Source: a virus. Taken from it: 21,985 nucleotides of DNA. The stretch covers positions 1 through 21,985 of the IMG/VR virus record IMGVR_UViG_3300030906_000068, one strand, 5' to 3'. A program made the position numbers and the translations under genes. Below the pieces are notes generated by a model. That model did not search any database and had not been told where the DNA came from. It worked only from the letters and a program-made list of their open reading frames with translations. Of the stretch, positions 6,480-15,057 are shown in pieces (the stretch's first letter is position 1; each line of letters opens with the position of its first letter).

Positions 6480-6946
6480 CCGAACCCGCTACCGAATTCG
6501 ATCCGGAGACGACCCCGACCGTGACCCTGGCCGGAAAGATGTGGCCGGTGCCTGTCCTGGCATGGAAGCAACTGCAGTATTGTCGCATGGAGTTTCTGGA
6601 ACTAACGGCATCTATCAACGCGGCGATCGCGGCGTCCGACGACGCGGTCGAGGTCTCGGGCGATAAAAAGCGCGAGAGCGAGGATGCGCGGGGCATACGA
6701 CATATGGGCGTTCTCGCCGAAGTGCTAAACGGCTTGTCGAACGGCGATTTTGGCCGCCTGGTCATCATCCCATTGCATTCTGCCGTATCCGCGCTGCATC
6801 CGTCAGTCACACGCGATGAATTTGCGGAGTGGCCCATTACCGAGGGCGAGCGCCAACTAGCATGGCTCACGGCGCGCCGGCAATCGGGCCTATTCGTGAT
6901 GAGCGGCGAGGCGCCTCCAAAGGGGGAGACAAAGGGGGCGGCCTAG
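6476..6946 (+). CDS. Tail assembly chaperone, short form (G-like)
   Basis: This 156-residue protein would coat the tape measure during tail assembly, like lambda gpG. It lies between the tube and tape-measure genes and starts at ATG 6476, overlapping the stop of the previous gene. The N-terminus has TVTLAGKMWPVPVLAWKQ (15-32), a typical short beta pair and hydrophobic strand for this class. The rest is mostly helical with LTASINAAIAASDDAV. Near its end, two AAAGGGG heptamers (6919-6925 and 6931-6937) permit a -1 frameshift to the downstream frame, giving the GT-like longer form. The stop TAG is 6944-6946. Confidence 0.75.
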   Translation: MTEPATEFDPETTPTVTLAGKMWPVPVLAWKQLQYCRMEFLELTASINAAIAASDDAVEVSGDKKRESEDARGIRHMGVLAEVLNGLSNGDFGRLVIIPLHSAVSALHPSVTRDEFAEWPITEGERQLAWLTARRQSGLFVMSGEAPPKGETKGAA

Positions 6947-7215
6947 TCCCCAACCCAAACTGGGAGCGCGTCGTCTTAATCGCTTGCCGCTACTTTGGCA
7001 GCAGCCGAGAATATTGGTGGAACAACCTCACCTGGGCACTCTTCGAAGAAATCTCTCAACATCTCGCCGAAGAGCCGCCGGCCGATCGCTTGATCAGGAC
7101 CTACTTCGAAATCAACAAATGGTGGTCGCCTCCTACGCCGGCAGGCTCGGCGAAAGAGCCTGTCGAGAGCGATGGAGAGCTGTGGGAAAGCGGCCTTCCA
7201 GAGACGACGGATTGA
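6476..7215 (+). CDS. Tail assembly chaperone, long form (GT-like) by -1 frameshift
   Basis: If ribosomes slip back one base at either AAAGGGG, translation continues in the frame that ends at TGA 7213-7215, giving a 246-residue product. Zero-frame codons around the first site are CCA AAG GGG, so the heptamer has the canonical X XXY YYZ phase. The second site (ACA AAG GGG) has the same phase. The added C-terminal part, after the slip, has WERVVLIACRYFGSSREYWW and LTWALFEEISQHLAE, then FEINKWWSPP. The domain has no obvious start codon and no ribosome-binding site of its own, which favours frameshifting. In phages the GT-type tail domain recruits the tube protein to the tape-measure/chaperone complex. 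Frequency cannot be read from the sequence. Confidence 0.72.
6919..6937 (+). promoter_or_regulatory. Two tandem -1 frameshift heptamers (AAAGGGG)
   Basis: The first heptamer is 6919-6925 and the second 6931-6937. Both are in the phase A AAG GGG, and both lie within 30 bases of the zero-frame stop. The spacer between them is GAGAC. Either slip yields the same product length, but the five residues between would differ. A weak 4-bp stem (6954-6957 with 6961-6964) follows; no strong pseudoknot is obvious by eye. Confidence 0.75.
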
Positions 7216-7246
7216 CCTGGCGATGCGTCGTGAAAAGGACTGAACT

Positions 7247-10200
7247 TTGACGAACAACATTGCCGTCTCAGTCACCGCCGACGTGCAAGACCTGGTGGCG
7301 AAGCGCGCCGTCATGTCGGCCGAACTGAAGGCGGCGACGGCCGATTTGAACAATTTCGCCAGAACAGCCGCGAAAAGCGGGACTACGGCAGAGTTGCAAA
7401 CCGGAATGCTTGGCGCTGCCGACCGCGCCGAGAAGCTGCGCAATCAGATCAAGCTGGTCGATGCCGAACTGAAGACCCTTCGGGCCGGCAGCGGCCTGGC
7501 GACCGTCGCCGGCGATGCCGGTCAGGCGACCCAGGCCATGGGCGGCCTGCAGCACGGCTCAGCCGGCGTCACGCGCGAATTGATCGTTATGGGCCGGGAG
7601 GCCTCACGTGGCAATTTCAGCCGCATGGCCGGATCGGCTACGATCTTGGCGGGAAAGCTGGGCCTCATCGAGGCGGCGCTTACACCCGTAGGCCTCGCCA
7701 TCGCCGCGGTCGCGGCGGTGGAGATAGCCGCGACCGTAGCAACGGCGCAATACGAGGCCGAACAGCAAAAGCTCATAGCCACCACGATCGGCCTGGGCGC
7801 GGCGTCCGGTCTGACGGGTGAGCAGTTGCAGCAATCGGCTGTACAGGCAGCAAAGGCTAGCGGGCAATCGGTTTCCGCGTCGCTTGCATCCGCAGAGGCC
7901 TTCGCTGGCGCCGGCGTAAGATCACAAGGCACGATTCGGCAATTGTCGGCCGACGTGCAGACGTTCGCGGCCCTGGTCGGCCAAAAGGCTGCGGACGCCC
8001 AGAAGACACTGGCTGATGCCATGAAGGACCCGACCAAGGGTGCGGAGGAGCTGAATTCCAAGCTCGATATTCTCGATAGCACCCAACTGCAGCAAATCAA
8101 GACCGCTCAGGCGGCAGGCGACCAAGAAAAGGCTGACGCTATCCTGTTGCAAGCGCTACAGAAGCGTATCGACGAGGCAAGGGGCGCCGGCGTGGGCCTG
8201 AACGGCGAGTTCGGCCAACTGGCTTCGGGCGCGTCGAACTTCTGGTCATGGCTCGGCAAGGTTAATGAGCAACTGACCCTATTCAACGAATTGGGCTTTG
8301 CGTCAGGACGGGTCCAGGCGCAGGCGCAGGCGAATGCCGCCAGCGCCGCCGCGAAGGCTTCAGCTGAGGCGCAGCTCAACAAGGCCTCAGCCGGCGGCGC
8401 CGAGGCTTTCGCCAAAACACCCGAGGGCGAAGACGCGGCCAAGCGCAACGAGCTCGCCGAGGGTTTGTCGAAGGCCAAGGGGGCGCTCGAGGCCGACACG
8501 AAACTCCATGGCGCTAATTCTGACGCCGTCAAGCAGGACAGACAAACCGTCGCCGATTACACGCGGGCCGTGACGACATATGTAGGTGAGGCGCAAAAGA
8601 AGACCGAGATCGACGCCCTCGACGTCAAGATCACCGAGGCGCGCCACGCCCACAACAAGGCGTTGATCGAGGATCTGACGACGCAAAAGGCATTGCTTTC
8701 GCAAGCTGGCGTTGTTGAAAGTGCCGCCGACGCTGCAGCGCTTTCCAAAGGCTCTGGCGACGTCGCTGGCGCCAAGGGCGCCGGGGGCGCGAAGCCCAAG
8801 AATGATGAAGTCCAGATACTCGAGCAGCAATTGCAGACGCAGCTTGAGGACAAGAAGGATTATTTCGCCGACTCCAAGGCCGACGAACTGAGATTTTGGA
8901 CCGAAAGCCTGGCGCAGACCAGGCTGAGCGCGGAGGAGCAACGCCAGGTCAAGACCAAAATCTACGGCCTCGATAGGGAAATGGCTCAGCAGGCCTATCA
9001 AGAGCAGATCGCGCTATCGAACGATAGGATCGAAGCCGATCGCGGCGATTGGTCCAGGCAACAGGCCGACTGGGTGGCCAAACTTGTCTATATCGAGAGC
9101 TTCTACAAGCAAGAAAGTACCGAGTACCAAAACGCCTATCGCGAATACGAAGCGGCCGAGCGCACGCATGAGGCGTCGATGGCGCAGATTAAGCGTGATG
9201 CCGAAAAGCAGGCGCTGGACCAACTCAAGGAATCGTTGACGACGGCAAAAACCATTCGCGACGAGGATGCCAAGACCCAGGAATCGCTGATCAACGCCAA
9301 TGCCGGCGCCGGGCCGATCGGCGCCATCCAGGCGGCAATGCAGGTCGCCGAACTGAAGAAGCAGCTCAACGCCCAGGACTTGGCCGACACTGAGGCGACC
9401 TACCAGGCAGAGGATGCGCTGCGCGAGCAGGCAATTGCGCGGGCAATCGCATCCTACACGGCGGATTCAACGCAAGCCCAATCCGCGGTGGATGCCAAGA
9501 TTGCCGCCGACCAGGCCTATTACGACAAACGCCGGATCATGGAGGATCAGGCGACACAACAGTCGATCCGCGATGCCCAGGAGATACAGTCGAAATGGAT
9601 GGGCGTCACCCAGCCGATCGGCTCAGCCTTCACGTCGATGTTCCAGGGCATGTATTCGCGGCAGGAAACCTTTGCCCAGGCGGCCGCGAAGGCTGGCGAC
9701 CAGCTCCTGTTCAAGCTGATCGACGTCGCCGTCGAGGATCTCGAAAAGTGGGGCGCGACGCAGCTCGCCAAAAGTGGAATCATCAAGGCGCAGGCCGCGA
9801 TACAAGGCGCCGCACAAACGACAGCGGCATCTGGCGCGGCGATTGCGCAAAAAGCGGCCGACGAAGCCGCGGTGACGGGCTACGCCGGCGAGGCGGCGGC
9901 TGCAACATTCGCGGCCTATTCGCCGCTTTCTATGGTCGACCCCGGCATACCAGCCACGATGGCCGCCGCGGCTTTCGCCCAGACGATCAGTTTTGGCTCT
10001 TTTAGCAAGGGTCTTGATACGGTGCCTCGCGACATGATCGCCCTGGTCCACGCCGGCGAGAAAATCATGCCGGCTTCGGACAACGCCGCCATCAGGGAAG
10101 CGGTCAAGGGGAATGCCTCGGGTAACGCGGGCGCCCGTGGCGGAGCGCAAACCATCAACAACCACTACAGCCCGACCATAAATGCGCCGGCGCAGTCCGG

Positions 10201-10279
10201 CATTTCGGGCATGCTCGAGGACCATGGCCACGAGCTGCTGACCTGGTTGGGAAAGCAACAACGTAAAGGCAGGATCTGA
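7247..10279 (+). CDS. Tail tape measure protein
   Basis: This is the largest gene (1010 residues). It sets tail length and is injected with the DNA. The start is TTG 7247, with AAGGA (7235-7239) seven bases upstream; no ATG gives a better site. The N-terminus is coiled coil (about 8-80). A hydrophobic segment, TPVGLAIAAVAAVEIAATVATA (about 146-168), is followed by long helical, Ala/Gln-rich regions. The C-terminal part has the family signature GLDTVPRDMIALVHAGEKIMP. Length in known tape measures scales at roughly 1.5 Angstrom per residue, which would suggest a tail near 150 nm. The gene immediately upstream of the distal tail protein agrees with siphophage order. Confidence 0.92.
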   Translation: MTNNIAVSVTADVQDLVAKRAVMSAELKAATADLNNFARTAAKSGTTAELQTGMLGAADRAEKLRNQIKLVDAELKTLRAGSGLATVAGDAGQATQAMGGLQHGSAGVTRELIVMGREASRGNFSRMAGSATILAGKLGLIEAALTPVGLAIAAVAAVEIAATVATAQYEAEQQKLIATTIGLGAASGLTGEQLQQSAVQAAKASGQSVSASLASAEAFAGAGVRSQGTIRQLSADVQTFAALVGQKAADAQKTLADAMKDPTKGAEELNSKLDILDSTQLQQIKTAQAAGDQEKADAILLQALQKRIDEARGAGVGLNGEFGQLASGASNFWSWLGKVNEQLTLFNELGFASGRVQAQAQANAASAAAKASAEAQLNKASAGGAEAFAKTPEGEDAAKRNELAEGLSKAKGALEADTKLHGANSDAVKQDRQTVADYTRAVTTYVGEAQKKTEIDALDVKITEARHAHNKALIEDLTTQKALLSQAGVVESAADAAALSKGSGDVAGAKGAGGAKPKNDEVQILEQQLQTQLEDKKDYFADSKADELRFWTESLAQTRLSAEEQRQVKTKIYGLDREMAQQAYQEQIALSNDRIEADRGDWSRQQADWVAKLVYIESFYKQESTEYQNAYREYEAAERTHEASMAQIKRDAEKQALDQLKESLTTAKTIRDEDAKTQESLINANAGAGPIGAIQAAMQVAELKKQLNAQDLADTEATYQAEDALREQAIARAIASYTADSTQAQSAVDAKIAADQAYYDKRRIMEDQATQQSIRDAQEIQSKWMGVTQPIGSAFTSMFQGMYSRQETFAQAAAKAGDQLLFKLIDVAVEDLEKWGATQLAKSGIIKAQAAIQGAAQTTAASGAAIAQKAADEAAVTGYAGEAAAATFAAYSPLSMVDPGIPATMAAAAFAQTISFGSFSKGLDTVPRDMIALVHAGEKIMPASDNAAIREAVKGNASGNAGARGGAQTINNHYSPTINAPAQSGISGMLEDHGHELLTWLGKQQRKGRI

Positions 10280-10950
10280 TGACCCTTCCGGTCTATCCGG
10301 GCCGGAACCTATTGCCAGGCCTGACCTACAACTCGACCTGGACGCCGACGTTCGTGAACCTGCCGACGGCGACGACGGCGTCGGGGGCGGATATCGATAT
10401 CGCCATCGCGGAATATCCGCTGCACGATTTCGAGCTGAACTACCAGTTCCTGCGCGACGGGCTGAACGCCCAGTTCCTGGCCGGAGAGGGCCTGGAATTC
10501 AGGACCATGATGGGGTTCCTGCTGCAGATCGGCGGGACGGTCGGGCGGTTTCTGTTCAAGAACCCTGACGACTACAAGGTCTCGCAAAACTCGATCGGCA
10601 CCGGCGACAGCGCGACGACCGTCTTCACGCTGACGCGCTTCTTCGGCGCGAATGGCTACGGCGCCAGCGAGCCTGTGGGCCAGGTCAACCTGGGCGAAGG
10701 CTTCAACGTCTATCTCGACGGCTCGGCCACGCCGGTCAATCCGTCGCTCTATTCGGTCAGCACGGCCAATCCGGTAGCCAATACCATCACCTTCGCTACG
10801 GCGCCGGCCAGCGGCTACAACATCGCCGTCGACATGTCGTATTTCTATTACTGCAAGCTGGCGAACAACAATAACACGATGAAAAAATTCATGAACCGCC
10901 TGTGGTCGATGGAAAAAGTCAGCCTGCACAGCTGCCGGCCGGACGCCTGA
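10279..10950 (+). CDS. Distal tail protein, DUF2460 family
   Basis: The 223-residue protein matches the DUF2460 (TIGR02217-type) pattern: an N-terminal FPxxIxxG-like start, here LPVYPGRNLLPGLTYNSTW (3-21), followed by HDFELNYQFLRDG (49-61) and FRTMMGFLLQIGGTVGRFLF (74-93) with FKNPDDY. A connecting beta insert, with FNVYLDGSATPVNPSLYSV (142-160), precedes the C-terminal strand. In the Rhodobacter gene transfer agent the DUF2460 protein (g12) is the distal tail protein at the tube end. The ATG overlaps the tape-measure stop (TGATG). Position before the DUF2163-type hub gene agrees. Confidence 0.85.
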   Translation: MTLPVYPGRNLLPGLTYNSTWTPTFVNLPTATTASGADIDIAIAEYPLHDFELNYQFLRDGLNAQFLAGEGLEFRTMMGFLLQIGGTVGRFLFKNPDDYKVSQNSIGTGDSATTVFTLTRFFGANGYGASEPVGQVNLGEGFNVYLDGSATPVNPSLYSVSTANPVANTITFATAPASGYNIAVDMSYFYYCKLANNNNTMKKFMNRLWSMEKVSLHSCRPDA

Positions 10951-10951
10951 C

Positions 10952-11836
10952 GTGGCGGCGTTGCTGCGCACCTCGACGCTTGGGCTGCTCCAGTCCGCGC
11001 TGGCGGACGGATTGATCACGGCCGAGGCCGACCTGTTCGTCTTCACGCTGTTGGACGGGACGGTGCTTTACTGGACGAGCTGGGACCGCGACCTGATCTT
11101 TCAGGGCCAGGTCTATTCGTCGAAGGCGCCGTGGCTGGAATCCTCCGACTGGAACGTCTCCAACACCATGGAGATCCCGGAACTCAAGATCTTCATGCGG
11201 GCGTTCAATACCGCCTTCAACGGGGGCGCCAGCATCAAGGCGCAGGTCCACAACGGTCTGTTCGACGGCTGCGTCGTGCTGATGTCGACGGCCTTCATGA
11301 TCGTACCGGGCGTGATCTACGACACGCTGCCTCTGTTCGGCGGCGAGACGGCCGGCATCGACCTGGGCGGCGCGACGGCGACGATCGAGGTGCGCGGCAA
11401 GAACAACGATCTCGACCAGAATTTCCCGCGCAACCTGTATCAGATCGGCTGCAATCACGGTTTCTGCGACGCCGGCTGCACGCTTTCGCGCGCGACCTTT
11501 ACGGCCGACTTCACCGCGGGGTCGTCCGGACTTACGTCGTTCTTCATTCCCTGGGCCTCGGCGCCGGGCGACGCCACCAATTATCAAAACGGCACGATCA
11601 CCATGACCAGCGGCGAGTCGTCCGGACAGACGCGTACGGTGGCCCTGGCGAGCAGTTCCGGCCTGACCTTGGCCTATCCGCTGTATTACACGCCGGCACC
11701 CGGTGACACGTTTTCGGCCTTCCAGGGCTGTGACAAGACCTTCAACTCCGGCTCCGGCCAAAGCTGTACCGATCGGTCGAATACCCAGCATTACCGGGGT
11801 TTCGAATTCGTGCCGCCGCCAAACAGCGCCATCTGA
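10952..11836 (+). CDS. Tail hub protein, DUF2163/BR0599 family
   Basis: The protein is 294 residues and starts at GTG 10952, one base after the previous stop. It follows the DUF2163 (TIGR02218, BR0599) layout: an N-terminal substrate-like region with LFVFTLLDGTVLYWTSWDRD (28-47), then IEVRGKNNDL, and a cysteine-rich part RNLYQIGCNHGFCDAGC (160-176). The C-terminus has QGCDKTF and SGQSCTDRSNTQHYRGFEF (268-286). Cys167, 172, 176, 260 and 272 could bind an iron-sulphur cluster, as reported for lambda gpL and for the gene transfer agent hub. The NTQHYRGFEFVPPP end is typical of the family. Confidence 0.85.
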   Translation: MAALLRTSTLGLLQSALADGLITAEADLFVFTLLDGTVLYWTSWDRDLIFQGQVYSSKAPWLESSDWNVSNTMEIPELKIFMRAFNTAFNGGASIKAQVHNGLFDGCVVLMSTAFMIVPGVIYDTLPLFGGETAGIDLGGATATIEVRGKNNDLDQNFPRNLYQIGCNHGFCDAGCTLSRATFTADFTAGSSGLTSFFIPWASAPGDATNYQNGTITMTSGESSGQTRTVALASSSGLTLAYPLYYTPAPGDTFSAFQGCDKTFNSGSGQSCTDRSNTQHYRGFEFVPPPNSAI

Positions 11837-11838
11837 CC

Positions 11839-12375
11839 GTGCTTCGAACAGAGGGATGCGACATCGTCGTTCCGCGCCACATCGGCGAGGAGCGGTACAG
11901 TTTCGCGACAGCGTCCGAGGCCGAAGGGCGGGCGGCGTTCATCACCGAGGCCCTGTCCTGGGTCGCGACGCCATTCGTGCATTGCGGCGACATCAAGGGC
12001 CGCAATGGCGCTGTGGATTGCGCCATGTTGCTGGTGCGATCGGCCGTCGATACCGGCCTGATCACGCCGGTCGACCCAAGGCCCTATCCGCCGCGCTGGA
12101 TGGTCCATCGCACCGAGGAGCGCTTCCTCAACTGGCTGATCAAGATAGGCCTGCGTGAGGTCGAGACGCCCCAGGTCGGCGATATCGTCGTGTTCCACTG
12201 GTGCCAGTGCTATTCGCACGGCGCCATCCTGGTCAACAGCGAAGAGGTCGTCCACGCCTACGCCGCCGCGCACCAGGTCATCGTCTCGCGCCTCGATGAG
12301 GCATTGCTGAAGTTCGTGCCGGTCACCTTTGCCAACATCGCGCGCCCCGTGCGCTATTTCAGCCTGTGGGGGTAG
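11839..12375 (+). CDS. NlpC/P60-like cell wall peptidase at the tail tip
   Basis: This 178-residue protein probably cuts peptidoglycan stem peptides during DNA entry. GTG 11839 is only two bases after the previous stop and has no good ribosome-binding site, so coupled translation is likely. The catalytic Cys is C61 in GRNGAVDCAMLLVRSA (54-69). The His is probably H127 in CYSHGAILV (124-132). H139 (EEVVHAYAA) could be the third residue. An aromatic WVATPFVH (41-48) is typical of the fold. In the gene transfer agent g14 has the same place between hub and large tip protein. The start could lie further downstream, but no better site was seen. Confidence 0.85.
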   Translation: MLRTEGCDIVVPRHIGEERYSFATASEAEGRAAFITEALSWVATPFVHCGDIKGRNGAVDCAMLLVRSAVDTGLITPVDPRPYPPRWMVHRTEERFLNWLIKIGLREVETPQVGDIVVFHWCQCYSHGAILVNSEEVVHAYAAAHQVIVSRLDEALLKFVPVTFANIARPVRYFSLWG

Positions 12376-12378
12376 GAG

Positions 12379-15057
12379 ATGGCGGGTTTCGGAGTACCGC
12401 GCGGGCCGACCAACGCGCCGATCAATTATGTGGGCCTGAACGTCGGCTCGTCGCAATGGAATGCGCCGGTGCCCGTCTTCTGGGGCATGCGCCGGCTATC
12501 GACCAACGCGATGTGGTTCAACGATTTCAAGGCCAAGCCGGCCAGCGGCAAGGGAAAGGGCGGAGGCGGCAAGGGCGACCAGCAGATGACCTACACCGCC
12601 TCGGTGTGTCTGGGGCTGTGCGAAGGCGACAGCACGCTCAGTGTCGGCAACATCTGGGCGGACGGTTCGACCACCACCACGACGACCTTGTCGGCGCTGA
12701 ACATGTCGTTCTTTTCAGGCACCTTGTCCCAGGCGCCGTGGAGCTATGTCACCACCAACTATCCGGCGCAGGCCCGGTCCTATTCGCAAACGGCTTACCT
12801 CGGCGCGGCCAACCTGCCGCTGGGCGAAAGCGCGACGATTCCGGACAATGCTTTCGAGTGCACGCGCACCGCCGGCTTTGCGTATACGAAGACCAGCTCG
12901 ACCAGCGGCTGGATCAATCCGAACTCGCATGCCCAGTCGGCCGGCGTCGACTGCCTGATGAGCGATATCATCACCGACGCGCTCACCCGCGTGCAGTACG
13001 GCATGGGCTTCAGCTCGGGCGATATCGGTCCGATCACGCAGTACGCGACCTATCAGCGCGCCCAGGGCCTGTTCTTTTCGCCGCTGTGCAACAGCCAGGA
13101 AAAAATGAACGAGCTGATCGACCGTTGGGCGATATCGTCCAATGCATGGATCTATTGGAGCGGCACACAGCTACAGTTCGTACCGTTAGGCGACAGCGTC
13201 GTCACCGGCAACGGCGTCACCTATACGCCGGTCGACGACGTCGCCTATAACCTGGGCCCGGATGATTTTCTGACGGCGACCGGCAAGAACGGCGGCATCG
13301 TCGCCTTCACCCGGGTCGATCCCGACGACGCAAAAAACCGCACTGTCCTGACGATCACCGATCGGACGCTAGGCTATATCGACAACCCGTTCGAATGGAA
13401 GGACGACGGTCTCGTCGACCAGTTCAGGCTAAAGGACGACAGCTCGACCCAGGCCGACGAGATCTGCGACCCGGCCGTCGCCCGGATCGCGGTGCAGCTG
13501 ATCGGCAAGCGCGCCGCCTACATCCGCAACAACTATGCGGTTACAGTGAGCAGTCGCTACATCCTGTGCATTCCAGGCACCATCCTGACCCTGACCGACC
13601 CGACGATCCCCATCAGCATGGTGCGCGTGCGCGTCAAGACGGTCGCCCGTAGCGGAAAGGACAAGGACGGCAAAGGCACGCTGGCCTTCGTCTGTGAAGA
13701 ATTCCCCGGCAATGTCGGCACCTATTACCCGCCGGTCGCCGCGGCGGCGATCGACACGGCGACGACGCCGGTCACCAATATCGCGCCGGGCAATATCAAT
13801 ACGCCGGCCGTCATCGAGCCGGCCTCGACCTTCACCGGCGGCGTGCCCAAGATCATCGTCGCCGCGTCCGGCGGCGAGACCTGGGGCGGTGCCATCGTCA
13901 CGCTCAGCTTCAACGGGTCGGACTACAGCACGCTCGGCACGATCAACGCGCCGGCGAAACAAGGGGTGTTGACCGCCGCGCTGGCGGCCTATGCCGGCGC
14001 AAATCCGGACACGACCGACACGCTGTCAGTTGACTGCACGCAGAGCCTGACGACGCCGACGCCGGTCGACACCGCCGACGCCGAGGCGCTGCGCACGCTC
14101 AGCCTGGTCGCGGCGCAACCGGTCCTCAGCGGGGGCGCCTATGTGTTACCGAGCAATGGCGAGCTGCTGGCCTTCGGCGATGTCAGCGCCACCGGCACCT
14201 ACGCCGCCGATCTGAGCTACCTCGAGCGCGGCGCCTATGGCACGGGCCCGGGCGCGCACAGCATCGGCGACCAGTTCACCCAGATCGACGTCACCGGCAC
14301 GGACGGCACCTCGGTCGCCTTCGACATTCCGCCGCAATACATCGGCGCGACGATCTATTTGAAACTGTTGTCGTTCAATGTCTTCAAGCAGGCGCTGCAG
14401 GATCCGTCGACGGTCGTCGAATATCAATACACGCCGACGGGCGCGGGCTATGGCGCCGGGACCGCCGGCGCGCCGCTTGAGCCCACCGGTTTCGGTATCG
14501 TCGGTTCGCCTGGGTCCAATGCGGTCGCCCTGGGTTGGGCCGCCAATGCGCCGGCCGACAACGTCACGAGTTACACCCTGTGGCGGGCGCCCGGGACGGG
14601 CGCGTCGTTCGGATCGGCGGTCGCCGTATGGTCCGGCGCGGCGCTGGCCGATACCGACGCCAGCCTTAGCGGAGGCACCGGCTACACCTATTTCCTGACC
14701 GCCAATAACGCGGTCGGGGCATCGCCCAACACGTCGGGCGTCGATGCGACGACGGCCGAGGCCGGCGGCGCGGCGACATCCGTCGTCGCAGTCAGCGCTT
14801 CGCCCTACGCGCTGGGCGCGCCGCCGGCGGCGACCTGGTACGTCGATATCGACAATACGTCGGGTGGCGCGCTCGAGGTCGACCTGCCGGTCGGCACGCC
14901 GGGGCTGGGCCAGCGGATCATCATCACCGACGCCGGCGGCAATGCCGGAACGAACGCCTTCACCATCAAGGCCGGCGTGACGATCGACACGATCGGGGTC
15001 AATAACGGGTGGTCAACCTGCCGCTGGAACGGCGTCACATGGCTTAGGAGCGCATGA
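12379..15057 (+). CDS. Large tail-tip/host-specificity protein
   Basis: The protein has 892 residues. The start ATG 12379 has TAGGAG upstream. The N-terminus (about 1-110) matches the conserved start of phage tail-tip proteins: INYVGLNVGSSQWNAPVPVF (15-34), and YTASVCLGLCEGD further on, separated by a Gly/Lys linker (GKGKGGGGKGD, 57-67). The centre is a hub/baseplate-type region of about 350 residues. Residues about 700-793 look like a fibronectin type III domain (PTGFGIVGSPGSNAVALGW). The last 95 residues are a beta-rich terminal domain ending TCRWNGVTWLRSA, of a kind common at phage fibre ends. It has the position of lambda J and gene transfer agent g15. The end overlaps the next start by ATGA. 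Confidence 0.85.
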   Translation: MAGFGVPRGPTNAPINYVGLNVGSSQWNAPVPVFWGMRRLSTNAMWFNDFKAKPASGKGKGGGGKGDQQMTYTASVCLGLCEGDSTLSVGNIWADGSTTTTTTLSALNMSFFSGTLSQAPWSYVTTNYPAQARSYSQTAYLGAANLPLGESATIPDNAFECTRTAGFAYTKTSSTSGWINPNSHAQSAGVDCLMSDIITDALTRVQYGMGFSSGDIGPITQYATYQRAQGLFFSPLCNSQEKMNELIDRWAISSNAWIYWSGTQLQFVPLGDSVVTGNGVTYTPVDDVAYNLGPDDFLTATGKNGGIVAFTRVDPDDAKNRTVLTITDRTLGYIDNPFEWKDDGLVDQFRLKDDSSTQADEICDPAVARIAVQLIGKRAAYIRNNYAVTVSSRYILCIPGTILTLTDPTIPISMVRVRVKTVARSGKDKDGKGTLAFVCEEFPGNVGTYYPPVAAAAIDTATTPVTNIAPGNINTPAVIEPASTFTGGVPKIIVAASGGETWGGAIVTLSFNGSDYSTLGTINAPAKQGVLTAALAAYAGANPDTTDTLSVDCTQSLTTPTPVDTADAEALRTLSLVAAQPVLSGGAYVLPSNGELLAFGDVSATGTYAADLSYLERGAYGTGPGAHSIGDQFTQIDVTGTDGTSVAFDIPPQYIGATIYLKLLSFNVFKQALQDPSTVVEYQYTPTGAGYGAGTAGAPLEPTGFGIVGSPGSNAVALGWAANAPADNVTSYTLWRAPGTGASFGSAVAVWSGAALADTDASLSGGTGYTYFLTANNAVGASPNTSGVDATTAEAGGAATSVVAVSASPYALGAPPAATWYVDIDNTSGGALEVDLPVGTPGLGQRIIITDAGGNAGTNAFTIKAGVTIDTIGVNNGWSTCRWNGVTWLRSA

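Noticed and set aside
6984-7250. 88-residue frame near the frameshift region
   Set aside because: It is in a third frame overlapping the GT-like domain, is basic and has no motif; the -1 frame carries the aromatic-rich, conserved-looking sequence.
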